This document shows, piece after piece, positions 12,931 through 26,172 of a stretch of 64,000 nt of DNA; positions within the stretch are counted from its first letter, which is position 1; every line of letters begins with the position of its first letter. The notes below the pieces were generated by a model, which worked only from the letters and a program-made list of their open reading frames with translations, had not been told where the DNA came from and searched no databases. The position numbers and the translations under genes were made by a program. Source of the stretch: Nemophila menziesii (Eukaryota > Streptophyta > Magnoliopsida > Boraginales > Hydrophyllaceae); the NCBI GenBank assembly GCA_029959085.1, contig JARWIR010000002.1, positions 61,496,154-61,560,153 of the forward strand, written 5' to 3'.

Positions 12931-14643
12931 TTCTTATGAGATTTGAAATAAATCACCTTATGCTCTTTAATTTACTCCCACGGTTTCCTCCGGTCTATGA
13001 AAAAATAAATAAAATTTAGTTACAAAAATACTTATTATTTGCACGGTAACATGTAAACATTACAATTCTAAAAGTTTAATTGAATTAGTGATCTAAGTGG
13101 AAGAATTCACAATTATTAATATTGTTAAACCAAGAAGCAAGAAGAAGGTTGATAAGAAGGTACAAAATGAAAGAGTTGTGATCCGCTCACCATTTGGACC
13201 CTTAATCTTATACCCGGTGAGTTTTAGGTGAAGTTACTAAAAAGCAACAAAACTTTAAATGACATGAAAAGTGTGTGTTGTTCGCCTCAAACTAAGGAAA
13301 GGGATCTAAGCCCTTGAATGAGAGGTACACATGTCGTTTAGTATAAGTGCTTCTTAAATGACACAACCCAAGGTATATATTTTTTACTAATTGTATTTAC
13401 ATTACTTTAAATGTTTTCGTTTTTGAGTACTTATATGCAATAATCGAATGGAATGATAAATGGGTGCATTATTTTTAGGATGAATTTGCCATGGGGCTAT
13501 GTTCATGGAATACGGGAGGTGATAAAATTATAGTTGGGGTTCATAGAAAAACATGGAAAGTATTAGTGAATTATCCCCAACTAGCCATGGCAAACATACA
13601 GCAACCTAGAGTAGGATTTCTGGAAACCAAGCAATCAAGTCGATAACCACAGTTTTTCTAAGCACTCTCTCAATCTGATATTCGATAGTCATTTCGCCAA
13701 CTCAAATTCCCTTTTTATCTCAATCAATACAATAAAAACTCCATGTCCAACCCAAAAATATATCATCCACATAACTCATCTCATCCCAAAAATTAATACT
13801 ACATAACCCATAAATGTTGTTTAACAAAAACACAATGTGTAGCTTCGATAATTATTCCAACGAAAAAAACCTTATGTAATCACCAATGATTAAATATTAC
13901 TTGCAAGATCAAAAGTTAGAAGTTGAAAAACATAAAAACAAACTACATATAGTAATGCATACAGCACAATTGAGTGTAATATTTTCTAAGATAATTACAA
14001 AGGAACCTAATTGATCCCATAAGAAGAATGTAGACGTCGAGAAGAACTCCCTAAACCTAGCATTATTGTTGCACAAGTAAACTCTTTCGTACTTCTAAGT
14101 CCATGTTGAAATTCCATGATCCACGACCTTAGCTTGACTTTTCCTTTGGGAACAAAATATGATGGTAGTATAAGTTATCACATGGATGAATGACACCATA
14201 AAACAAAGAATTGATTATTGCAAGACTTACCATTATAGCGCCCCCACTATACTTCATTGGATGCCTGAACCTTGAAAAAAAGACAAAGAAACAACTTTGT
14301 TAACACCTTCTACATGAAATAAATATTAAAAGGTTTATGTTGTAAATGTTTAAATACCTTGAGTTGACATCTCTGTTCACGGTCCCACATTATTAGAAAT
14401 GTAGTTGGACTTGTTTATGTATGCTATTCATCAAATTCTCATACATAGAACCACCAAGGAGGACTTAATGGGTCAGCATTAAAACACGCCCTATAAAAAG
14501 ATTCTTCTTTCTGATAAACAAATCACATGATAAATAAGTCTTTTCAATAGAGTAAAACAATAAACTACAACAAAATAATATTTATATATTCTTATATCAT
14601 CATCTGATGGGGCACCAAAGAGAGGTATGCCCATAACTTCTAC

Positions 14644-15310
14644 ACGATGGAGGTTGTATGACTGGTCATTATGCTAGAGAGTGTAATGAGATAGTTGGTG
14701 TAAACCTGAGCATTACGCTAGAGAATGCAAGGATACTCTGTTGGTAATGATGTTGAGTGTTACTAGTGTAAGAAGACTGGTCATTATTTTAGGGAGTGTA
14801 AGGAAAGTGTTGTTGTTGTTAATAGTGGTGAATATTATAGGTGCGGGAAACCCGGTCAGTATTTTAGGGAGTGTAAGGAGAGTGTTGTTGCTATTAATGG
14901 TGTTGAATGTTACCGTTGTGGAAAGACTGGTCATTATTCAAGGGAGTGTGAGTAGGAAATTGTGGATGGTAATGGAGGAGGAGACGGTGGTATTGGAATT
15001 GGCCACAGAGCTCAAGAATGTACCAGCGACCTTAAAAATGGATGCTATAACTGTGGGAAGGAAGAGCATCGATCGAGAGATTGCCCTGAAAAAATCATCA
15101 ATGGTGGTTATAGCTATGGTGGTGGTTTCTTCAATCTGGGCAGATTTTGCAACGGCGGGAATAATTCTTGTTTCAATTGAGGGCAGACGGGGCACTCTGC
15201 AAGGGATTACACTGACTGTAAAAAATTAAAGAAAACGTAATAACCGTAAATCCCTATTATATGAATTTTCTATACAATTTTCTATTTTTCATTATTATTT
15301 ATATTGAATG
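14644..15310 (+). pseudogene. Multi-CCHC zinc-knuckle retrocopy (array copy 2)
   Basis: The longest of the three retrocopies. Knuckles include CYRCGKTGHYSREC and CYNCGKEEHRSRDC. They are followed by a Gly/Asn-rich stretch (GGYSYGGGFFNLGRFCNGG) and a final degenerate knuckle, SCFN-stop-GQTGHSARDY, where the second Cys codon became TGA and the last Cys became Tyr. The Gly-rich linker between knuckles resembles plant cold-shock/zinc-knuckle proteins, but no cold-shock domain is present. It shares the C-Y-stop-C lesion with copy 1 and has a further stop after SRECE. The same 14-bp direct repeats flank it at 14630-14643 and 15311-15324. Confidence 0.75.
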
Positions 15311-16629
15311 CCCATAACTTCTACCATATAAAACAAATGAGGACATGACCAAATGCAAACTCGGATATTAACATTAACTAAAAATTTATACAATATTAAC
15401 AATCAAAGTCTTTTTAATACCATCGAAATTCACAATTTCTTGTCGGGAATTGACTCTGTATCAAAGTAGTTGAGTCATGTATAATGGAAATAAACATACC
15501 AAAATTACTAGATTAAAATATTAGATACAGACCATGATCCATAATGCAGAAATGAAAAAATATAATAATATTGACACAAATCAATCGTCACATGCATATT
15601 TACTACGTCCATTATTAAGCAAAAACATTCTAAGAATGTAGCTCTTCAGATTGCTATATTCTTTGATTAAGTTGTGGTATGAGTTTTACACAATACACAT
15701 GTCATAATATGTGTATTGTACTATTTTTATTCAAGTTAACTTAGTAATCAAACAATATAATAGGGCTCAAGAATAAAAAAAATTAAGACTTTCTTAGAGT
15801 ACATATATTAAAATAAATTTTTGATAGCTATTTAAACAAGTTTATGATAGCTATTTATCCTTTGTGTGCAATAATGTTCAAAAGGAAAAGATATTTCGTT
15901 AAAGCACATATATTAACACAATGAAAAAAATTTCATTATTGAAATTTTTCATTACCTGGTTATTTTAAGCTTTAATGCTTGGGCAGGAGTTTTCATAAAA
16001 GCAAAACACCAAAAGTCCTGATATCAATAAAAGAATATAGTTAGGTAAAATATTTGATAACAACCCATAAATACGAACGATCCAAGTACAAAGGGTTTTA
16101 TATAATACTTATTACTTACAAATATATTTCTCCATTGAAATGACATGACCAACAACCTGCGAAGTAAACAACTCAATCAGAAATACATGAAATAAATAAA
16201 ACATTCTAAGTAAAAACTTAGACATTTACTTAAAATTCAATTTGAAATTTCAACAAATTAAATTTTACAGCTTATAACCCATCCATAATGTTGCACAATT
16301 TACTGCTTTATAAACAAAATCAATAATTTATTTTCTATTTCCAAATTATGTATTAATCTCAGATTACATATCAAACAGACATTTTTTTTATAGAAAATTA
16401 AAATAATAATTGAAAACAGTTTTGGTATTCAAGTTTTATTTTACAATTTAAAAAATGAATAAAAATTGTAAAGAAACATGATAAATCAATAAAAATAATT
16501 ACCAATTTCATAATATTTTGAAGTGATTATGATATAGCAACAACATCTTTTAACAATTGCAGCATCCATTTGTAACCGTTAAGTAAACTAATTTTTAGAT
16601 CTGTTTTTCTTTTTCTTTCTTTTTCTTTA

Positions 16630-17119
16630 GAGGAAATCCCATTTTTAGGCCATTATCTATAGCCTAAAAACATTTTTAGGCCAAACGTTTCAAATGTCAC
16701 ATTTTTAGGCCAAACGTATTTAAAATGTCACATTTTTAGGCCAAACGTATTTAAAACGCCCATTTTTAGGCCATTTCACTAATTTCATGAGATATTTTAT
16801 TGATTTTAAGGACAATTTGGACACTTTAGACCGAGTTTCAAGTTTGTGATGCGGCCAAATAAACATATAGTTTATTTAGAATGTCTAAATTGTCCGTAGA
16901 ATCAATAAAATATGTTATGAAATTAATGAAATGGCTAAACATATAGTTTATTTAGATGTCTAAATTGTCCGTAGAATCAATAAAATATCTTATGAAATTA
17001 ATGAAATGGCCTAAAAATGGGCGTTTTGAATATGTTTGGCCTAAAAATGTGACTTTTGAAACGTTTGGCCTAAAAATGTTTTTAGGTCGTAGGTAATGGC
17101 CCAAAAATGGAATTTGCTC
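16630..17119. mobile_element. Mutator-like MITE, 490 bp, in array copy 2 only
   Basis: Long imperfect terminal inverted repeats: the left end GAGGAAATCCCATTTTTAGG pairs with the right end, whose reverse complement begins GAGCAAATTCCATTTTTGGG. They continue through repeated TTTTTAGGCCAAACG blocks. A perfect 9-bp target duplication, TTTTCTTTA, lies at 16621-16629 and 17120-17128. The 9-bp duplication is the Mutator superfamily hallmark. The interior has two near-identical blocks of about 75 bp (about 16860-16935 and 16936-17010) and no coding sequence. Copies 1, 3 and 4 have the empty site. Confidence 0.88.
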
Positions 17120-17384
17120 TTTTCTTTAATATGCTTTCCACGCTTTATCTATGAATAGTTGTTTGAAACTATTGAATTTCTCACTGATTCGATAAATACT
17201 AGTAATGGATGAAAAGTAAAATTTTTTAAAATATGTGAAGAGTGATAGAGAGGCGAAGAAATGACGAAAAGATGGTAGGTTTTTAGGTTTTTTTTTTCCG
17301 AAGATTTTAGGTTGTTAATTTTTATTTTTGGGCTTTTTTCAATTTCGTTGGGCTTAAACTATTGAGTTTTAAATGTATATTTGA

Positions 17385-17621
17385 CAGGACCCGGTTTGAA
17401 AGTTTTTTTTTTTGAAAAACATTTGAAAATATTTTTAAATGTTTAAAAGCATTTTTTACCCTAGAAAACATATTTTTTAGGAAAAGTATTAAATATGTTA
17501 TTGTTAAAAAAACACTTAAAGTTATTAAAATTTCTAAACTTTTTTTGACTTTTTTTTAAAATTTAAATGTTAATCTAAAAATATTTTTTACTCTAAAATA
17601 AGCACTTCCAAACTAGGCCTA
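17385..17621. mobile_element. hAT-like MITE (array copy 2)
   Basis: Orthologous copy of the element at 7958-8195. The left end here reads CAGGACCCGGTTTGAAAG, closer to its partner end than in copy 1, which supports the inverted-repeat reading. No coding sequence. Confidence 0.5.
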
Positions 17622-20262
17622 ATTTTGATACAAATGAATAGTTAATCAACACGCGATTACACTTGGTCCGTGTTACTTGGGTCAAACCAAAGCTAGTGAT
17701 GGTTTAGGATGTTGGATTTTTTAAATCCAGGGTGCTACATTCATGGAGACTCTTGGATTGGTATTCCACAACTTTATTTTCACGATTTAGGTGGCTCGCA
17801 GTTCATTCGCTCTATAGTAGTAATCTCTTTTCGTTTCTTTCTTATGTTTTAAGATATTTCAGTTCACCCGATTATCTCTTGCCTACACATGATTAAGTAG
17901 CAGTTGGAAAAGTTACCTTATTCAAGAATTCCAATATGTGTTTATTTTCTATATCAGAAGCATACCATAAATATAATCATATTTAATAGTTCGCATGTTA
18001 TCCTTATAGAATGCACAATAGCTAAGCATTATGGTGAAGCAACAATGTCCAAAGCCACCTAGTAGTGGTGAGATTTTTGGAGAGCAACAGGGAAACCATG
18101 GTGAGCAAGGAGCAACCACGATGGCTTTGAGTAGATCCAAGCTTTAATGGCAATGTAGAGTTTGATACTTCCAGCGTGGTGTAAGTAGAATGGAAACAGT
18201 TTATTTTTTTAAAAGATATAGAAAACCATAATCATTTAATTTAATTTTAAATTATAACTAACTTTTTAACAATCAATTACGATTTTCAAAACCATTACCA
18301 CACCTTTTTGTTTTAGATTTTTAAACGGTTTTGCGATTTTTTAACTATAATCATAAGGTAGTTTTGTATATATATTAATTTCATAAAATAAGATCACGCA
18401 TATAAGAAAATTTCCCAAGATATATAAAAAAATTGTGCTGGTCTTTAACTAAATTGAATATTTATTATGTAATTGGTTAAATCTAGTATTTAGATTTTGG
18501 TTTTAGAATTTCAATATACAATTTTACCCAGAAAAATTATAGAATATGAAAATACATATATGATAATAAACGATTTATGGTTATTCGGTTTTATTTTTAT
18601 CTGAATCCACAACCTAATAGTTTTAACCATCGGTTACACATTACAAAACTATAACCTAATGGTTTTAATCATAGTTATATAATTTGGTTTTTAATGTGTT
18701 CGCTTACCATTGATTTCGGTTTTTAACCATAACCATTGTCATCCCTAGATGCCAGGTTCCCATTAGAGTTTAATGAAGGATCCATGGTCTCTTGCAACAG
18801 TAGAGGTTCTTAAATCTTATGTATTTAATGGAGGTTCCATAACTTTGAGTGTAGCTTCCTATATCTTCGTGCAATCATGGAGGTTCCATGGTGGTTTTGT
18901 TGTTCACGAAAAAAACCCAGATATGGTTGGAAATGATTATGATGTTAGCGATCCCATCATGCTAATGTAATGGTAATCCCTATCTTTTTTTAATTATAAA
19001 TGAGTAATATTTCTGTTTATCCTTCAATTTATATTTTTTTAATGTAAATTAAGAGTAATTTTGCATTTATCATAATCTTTTTGTCAAATTTGTGCAATTA
19101 CTCAATGTTTTTGGAACATACTCAGAGATTTACTCCATATATTCAAAGATTTTCGAGCATATCTAAAGAAAATTAGAGCATATTCAAACGTACTTAAAGA
19201 CTTTCGAAATCAGAAATTTTCCATACTTAAAGAATCTTATCAAACACCACTAAAAATATTATCAAATAAAAAAAGGTAGAATGTTGACCCAAATATTCAT
19301 CACGACTATAATGGTTTAAAGGTTATAGGGAGTAGACATTAACTGATGGAATGAGCGGTATTAAAGTTAAGAGAGCTAGAGTAATGCAAGTAGTTGAGCT
19401 ATCGGTAGATAAGAGATCACTGAGAGATGAGAGTAGAGTAATGAGAGTTGGTGGTGGTAGATATAGGTTCATAAGAGTAATGAGAGGTGAGTTGGTAATT
19501 ATGTATAGTAAGGTTATCGATGGGCCGGTGGGTTACTATTGTGTATTGTTAAATTAACGAGGCGTGGGTGGGTAGAGTAATGTTAATGAGGTTTAATTAA
19601 GGTTTTATACCAAACTGGTCCGGTCAAGCTTCGTATCAGTTTTGTACCAGTTTAGCCTGTTTATTTTGCGTTTCGATCAGTTAGTTCAGTTTTTCTAAAC
19701 ATAGAACATAACTATACCGGTCCAGTTTGACCTGTTTGGTATTGAAAGTTCCAACTCGGCTAGCCCATGGGTCAGTCCGGTTTAACAACTGTGAGCCTTT
19801 ATAAAATTAATGGCTTAATAATGTTGAGCTCTAAATATAGTAGGCCTTTTAATGATATTTACATTTTCAGAAAATTATAGGTTTGTTCAATTCGGGTAAA
19901 TTACAATTCCATTACATAGTATTCTAACAAAAAATAGAATAAAATATACATAAGCAATATCCGTGCTTGGGGCACTCAAAATTGATTATTTTTCAAAGAA
20001 AAGATATTCTAAGCTGCAAAATAGCCAAAGCAAAAGTATATAAGTCTTTGCATTTCCTTTTTTCTCCCATTCCTTCAATTATTACAAGTAAAAATATAAT
20101 GAAAATCTGAAGAAAGTAACATAAAAAGTACACAACCCGTATGGTATGAACAACTCGAAGACCTAATAGAAAACCATGGGAAACTGCGCCAAGTTAACAT
20201 TTTAATGTACAAAATCACCTCTCTATCTAAAAAACTAAATATAAACAACCCAAAACTGATTT

Positions 20263-21882
20263 TCACCTTTTGATAACATTACCTAGTTTTCGGTTTCCAT
20301 CACTAGAAAGAGGACGTCTAGGATCAAAACTAGTAGGGCGTCTCATCGTCTTTTGCAAAGGTGATCATGCCAAAGTCTCCTCGGTGGTGGTGCCAGAATA
20401 AAACTCATATACAAAGCATATACATTTATATTCAAAGTTCTTCTTCTAACCTGTATAGTTAAGAAAAGATTAGATAATACAAATCTTAGTATCTTAAATC
20501 TTGGTCTTATATACCTTTTGACTAGGTTTCTTGATTTTTGATCCCAACTCATTTGGAGACGGGTGAAGTCTCGGAATACTTGTTTGGTGGTAAATGAAGT
20601 CTGCCTTAGAAGAATCACTCATTGTATATACTGATCTAGGACTATTAATTGGTGAACCTGTTCTCATATCATAAGAATCCAAATTTAGTGGTTTTGTTTT
20701 TGTTGTGGAGTTGCTCATAAACTGCAATAAAAAAACGAACATCAAAACCATATATTCTAAATATTCCAACAATCGCATTTGATGCATAATATATAACCTG
20801 TAGCTTTCATTATCGTCGACAGAAGATGAATCATAAGACCTCATTCTGGTCACTGATAAACCCTTAAGATTAGCAGTCTGTATCCAAATTGATGAGTAAT
20901 TATCGAAATAATATGAAATACCAATAACATAAAAGAGTAAGGGACTTAAGATGTACCAAACCTGTTCTTTAAGGTCCTTAGTTTCTGTATTATCTTTATT
21001 TGAGCGTACATCACCAAGCTCAACAGTGTAAACACGTTCCAAAAATTTAAGAGTGTTTATTGTTTCTCCAGTAGCAGCTGGATCCGGACTAATGCGAACA
21101 AACATAAGCGTCTTAGCTTACCCTCCTACCAAATCAAAAGATAGAAATTAATTGCTAAAACACCCCCTGAACTAACGCATAATGCTAATCCAAGTGCATC
21201 CTGATGCAACTACGTAATCCTGCTATTCCCGCATGGAATCTGTGCATTCCTTTGCGCAAGAGCAGCTATAAAATCACCTAAAGTTGAAAGAAATTTATTG
21301 ATATGTGTAGCCTCCTTTAAACTATCACAACTACCTCAAATTTTTCAACTCTTTCACGTTTAGCTAAATCCACTAAATATATACAACCATGAAGAATAAG
21401 AATTGTCCTAGAAGTGAGGTCTCTTTCATGAACATGAACAATCAAGCAACTATAGATACATACGTTACATACATATCAAAATTATTCAATATATATTATC
21501 AAAAAATGGTAATTTCACCACTAAAAAATGTAAATATGTATCCTGAGACGACTACTTTGAGCATATATATCTGTAGAACTAAATATATGATTCTTATGCC
21601 AGAGGTTTATTAAATTCATAACATCATCTGTATATAGTAGATATAACAAGTAATAGATTCGCATCTGGGACATTACTACCGTTCTGGATATTATTACGGA
21701 TTTCTAACGTGTTTAGGAGTTAAGAAAATGCATGATTAAGTAATTTATATATATTGATAATAAAGAAAGTTGATAAGAAAAGGATATTTTTTGATTTGAC
21801 CATCAGAGAGTAAAAGATCTCTAACTTGCTCGTTGTGTATTTCCAACATCTGAACCGAGACTTCATAAGCAACTACGCCTTT
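20263..21882 (-). pseudogene. Kinesin-14-like motor gene fragment (array copy 3)
   Basis: Third copy of the minus-strand kinesin remnant. The ISPD exon (about 20960-21105) is the clearest in the window: it reads MFVRISPDPAATGETINTL and continues through LKFLERVYTVELGDVRSNKD, the end of a kinesin-14 motor domain. The neck exon (about 20795-20885) and tail exon (20505-20722) follow, with about six residues missing before MSDSS. The exon with IRNNIQNGSNVPDANLLLV (about 21540-21705) keeps the frameshift seen in the other copies. The terminal exon stops at 20263-20265. No P-loop (GQTGSGKT) exon was found. Confidence 0.8.
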
Positions 21883-23601
21883 CCTTTCTTAAGAGAATTG
21901 AAATAAATCAACTTATGCTCCTTAATTTACTCCCATGATTTTCTTCGGTCTGTGAAAAAATAAATAAAATTTAGTTACATAAATACTTAGTATTTGCACG
22001 GTAACACGTAAAACATTACAATTCTAAAAGTTTAATTGAATCAGTGATCTAAGTGGAAGAATGCACAATTATTAATATTATTAAACCAAGAAGCAAGAAG
22101 AAGGTTGATAAGAAGGCACAAAATGAAAGATTTGTGATCCACTCACCATTTGCACCCTTAATCTTATACCCGGTGAGTTTTAGGTGAAGTAACTAAAATG
22201 CATAAAAACATTAAATGACATGAAAAATGTGTGTTGTTCGCCTCAAACTTAGGAAATGGATCTAAGCCCTTGAATGAGAGGTACCCATGTCGTTTAGTAT
22301 AAGTGCTTCTTAAATGACACAACAAGGTATAATTTTTTTACTAATTGCATATACATTACTTTAAATGTTTGCGTTTTTGAGTACTTATATGCAATAATTG
22401 AATGGAATGATAAATGGGTACATTATATTTGGGATGAATTTGCCATGGGGCAATGTTCATGGAATACGGGAGGTGATAAAAGTATAGTTGGGGTTCATAG
22501 AAAAACATGGAAAGTATTACAGAATTATCCCCAACTAGCTGTGGCTAACATACATCAAACTAGAGTAGGATTTCTGGCAACCGAGCAATCAAGTCTATAA
22601 CCATAGTTTTTCTAAGCACTTTCTCAGTCCGATGTTCATTAGTCATTTCACGAACTCAAATTCCCTTTTAAATCTCAATCAATACAATAAAAACTCCATG
22701 TCCAACCCAAAAATATATCATCCACATGACTTATCTCATCCCAAAAATTAATACTACATAACCCATAAATGTTGTCTAACAAAAACACAACATGTAGCTT
22801 AGATAATTATTCCAACGAAAAAACCTTATAGAATCACCAATGAATAAATATTGCTTACAAGATCAAAAGTTAGAATTTGAAAAACATAAATACAAACTAC
22901 ATATAGTAATGCATACAACACAATTGTGTTGAATATTTTTTGAGATAATTACAATGGAACTTAATTGATCCCCATAAGAAGAATGTAGACGTGGAGAAGA
23001 ACTCCCTAAACCTAACATTATTGCTGCACAAGTAAAAAAATTCGTGCTTCTAAATCCTTGTTGAAATTCCATGATCCAAGACCTTAACTTGACTTTTCCT
23101 TTGGGAACAAAATATGATGGTAGTATAAGTTATCACATGGATGAATGACACCATAAAACCAAAGAATTGATTATTGCAAGACGTACCATTATAGCGCCCC
23201 CACTATACTTCGTTGGATGCAACATTGAAAAAAATACAAAGAAACAACTTTGTTGATACCGTCTACATGAAATAATATTCAAAGGTTTAGGTCGTAAATG
23301 TTTAAATACCTTGAGTTGACATCTCTGTTCACGGTCCCACATGATTCGAAATGTAGTTGGACTTGTTTAGGTATGCTATTCATCAAATTCTCATACATGG
23401 AACCACCAAGGAGGACTTAATGGGTAAGCATTAAAACACGTCCTATAAAAGATTCTTCTTTCTAATAAACAGACCACATGAAAAATAAGTCTTTTCAATA
23501 GAGTAAAACAATAAACTACAACAAAATAATATTTAATAATTATATATTCTTACATCATCATTTGATGGGGCACCAAAGAGAGGTATGCCCATAACTTCTA
23601 C

Positions 23602-24271
23602 ACGATGGAGGTCGTATGACTGGTCATTATGCTAGAGAGTGTAATGAGATAGTTGGTGTAAACCTGGGCATTATGCTAGAGAAAGCGAGGAATACTCTGT
23701 TCGTATTGATGTTGAGTGTTACTAGTATAAGAAGACTGGTCATTATTCTAGGGAGTGTAAAGAAAGTGTTGTTGCTGTTAATGGTGTTGAATGTTACAGG
23801 TGCAGGAAACCCGGTCACTATTTTAAGAAGTGTAATGAGAGTGTTGTTGCTATTAATTGTGTTGAATGTTACCGTTGAGGAAAGAAAGGTCATTATTCTA
23901 GGGAGTGTGAGGAGGAAATTGTGGATGGTAATGGAGGAGGAGAGGTGGTATTGGAATTGGCCACAAATCTCAAGAATGTACCAGCATCGACCCTAAAAAT
24001 GGATGCTTTAACTGTGGGAAGGAAGGGCATCGATCGAGAGATTGCCCTAAAGAAACCATCAATGGTGGTTATAGCTTGTGTTGTAGTTTCTTCAATCTGG
24101 GCAGATTTCGCAATGGCCGGAATAATTCTTGTTTCAACTGAGGGGAGACGGGGCACTCTGCAAGGGATTACACTGACCGTTAAAAATTAAAGAAAACGTA
24201 ATAACCGTAATCCAATATTATATGAATTTTCTTTACAATTTCAGTTTTTCGTTATTATTTTATATTGAATG
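23602..24271 (+). pseudogene. Multi-CCHC zinc-knuckle retrocopy (array copy 3)
   Basis: Third copy of the plus-strand zinc-knuckle remnant, flanked by the 14-bp repeats at 23588-23601 and 24272-24285. The shared stop in the third knuckle and the terminal TGA after SCFN are both present. Private changes include loss of a knuckle cysteine (TGT to TGA after CYR) and an altered Gly-rich linker. The remnant lies between exon-like blocks of the minus-strand kinesin remnant, so it probably landed in an intron. Confidence 0.73.
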
Positions 24272-25930
24272 CCCATAACTTCTACCATACACAACAAATG
24301 AGGACATGACCAAATGCAAACTCGGATATTAACAATAACTAAAAATTTATACAATATTAACAATCAAAATCTTTTCAATACCATCAAAATTCACAATTTC
24401 TTGTCGGGAATTGACTCTGTATCAAAGTAGTTGAGTCATGTATAATGGACATAAACATGCCAAAATTACTAGATTCAAATATTAGATACAGACCATGATC
24501 CATAATGCAGAAATGAAAAAATATTATAATATTGACACAAATCAATCATCACATGCATATTTACTACGTCCATTATTAAGCAAAAACATTCTAAGAATGT
24601 AGGTCTTCAGATTGCAATATTCTTTGATTAAGTTGTGGTATGAGCTTTACTCAATACACATGTCATAATATATGTGTATTGTACTATTTTTATTCAAGTA
24701 AACTTAGTAATTTAAGTGAAACCCAGTAGCACCATAGTAGCATGCATCATAACTTAGTAATCAAACAATATAATAGGGCTCAAGAATAAAAAAAATTAAG
24801 ACTTTCTTAGAGTACATATATCAAAACAAATTTCTGATAGCTATTTAAACAAATTTATGATAGCTATTTATCCTTTGTGTGCAATAATGTTAAAAAGGAA
24901 AAGAGGTTTCGTTAAAACACATATATTAACACAATGAAAAAAATTTAATTTATGAAAAATTTCATTACCTGGTTATTTTAAGCTTTAATGCTTGGGCAAG
25001 AGCTTTCATAAAAGCAAAACACCAAAAGTCATGATATCAATAAAATAATATATTGAGGTAAAATATTTGATAACAACCCATTAATACAAAGGATACAAGT
25101 ACAAAGGGCTTTATATAATACTTATTACTTACAAATAGATTTCTCCATTGAAATGACATGACCAACAACTTGTGAAGTAAACAACTAAATCAGAAATACA
25201 TGAAATTAATAAAACATTCTAAATAAAAACTTAGATATTTACTTAAAATTCAATTTAAAAGTTCAACAAATTATAAAGTTCTAATAAAAAACAACAATAA
25301 CCAACAATTCAAACTTAAATTTTTACCGCTTATAACCCATTGATAATGTTGCACAATTTACTGTTTTATAAACCAAATCAATAATTTATTTTAAATTTCC
25401 CAATTATGTATTAATCTCAGATTACATATCAAACATACATTTTTTATAGAAAATTACAATAATAATTGAAAACAGTTTTGGTATTCAAGTTTTATTTTAC
25501 AATTTAAAAAATAAATAAAAATTGTAAAAAACATGATATAATCAGATAAAAATAATTACCAATTTCATAATATTTTAAATTGTTTATGATATAGCAACAA
25601 CATATTTCAACAATTGCAGCATTTGTTTGTAACACTGAAGTAAACTGATTTTGAGATCCGTTTTTTTTTTCTTTCTTTTTAGTTTATCTGCTTTTTCCAC
25701 TTTATCCATGAATGGTTGTTCGAAACTATTGAATTTCTCACTTATTCAATAAATACTAGTAATGGATGAAAAGTGAAAGTTTTTAAAATATAGGAAGCGA
25801 GATAGAGAGGCGAAGAAACGAGATAGGTTTTTAGGTTTTTTTTGTGGGTAGGTTTTAGGTTGTTAATTTTTTTTTGGGTTTTTTTCAATTTCGTTGGGCT
25901 TAAACTATTGAGTTTTAAGTGTATGTTTGA

Positions 25931-26172
25931 CAAGGCCGTTTTGAAAGATTTTTTTTCTTTAAAAACGTTTGAATTTTTTTTAAATGATTAAAAGTATTTT
26001 TTATCCTAGAAAACATATTTTTTAGGAAAAGTACTAAATTTTTTATTGTTAAAAATGCACTTAAAATTATTATAAATTTCAAAAAAAAAAATTGGTAATT
26101 TTTTTAAAATTTAAATTTTAATCTAAAAATGTTTTTTACTCTAAAGTAATAAGCACTTCCAAACTAGGCCTA
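25931..26172. mobile_element. hAT-like MITE (array copy 3)
   Basis: Third orthologous copy. The left end is CAAGGCCGTTTTGAAAG and the right end again closes with the AAACTAGGCCTA signature. AT-rich and noncoding. Confidence 0.48.

Larger units (their letters stand above)
8919..18344. repeat. 8.9-kb tandem unit, copy 2 (with MITE insertion)
   Basis: Second direct copy. It is 9426 bp long because a 490-bp MITE plus a 9-bp target duplication sits at 16621-17128; without these it is 8927 bp, within about 10 bp of copy 1. It also lacks about 65 bp near 15735 that copies 1 and 3 keep. The missing stretch is bounded by short direct repeats of AACTTAGTAA, consistent with a slippage or recombination deletion. 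The gene content matches copy 1, and this copy has the longest zinc-knuckle remnant. Confidence 0.93.
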
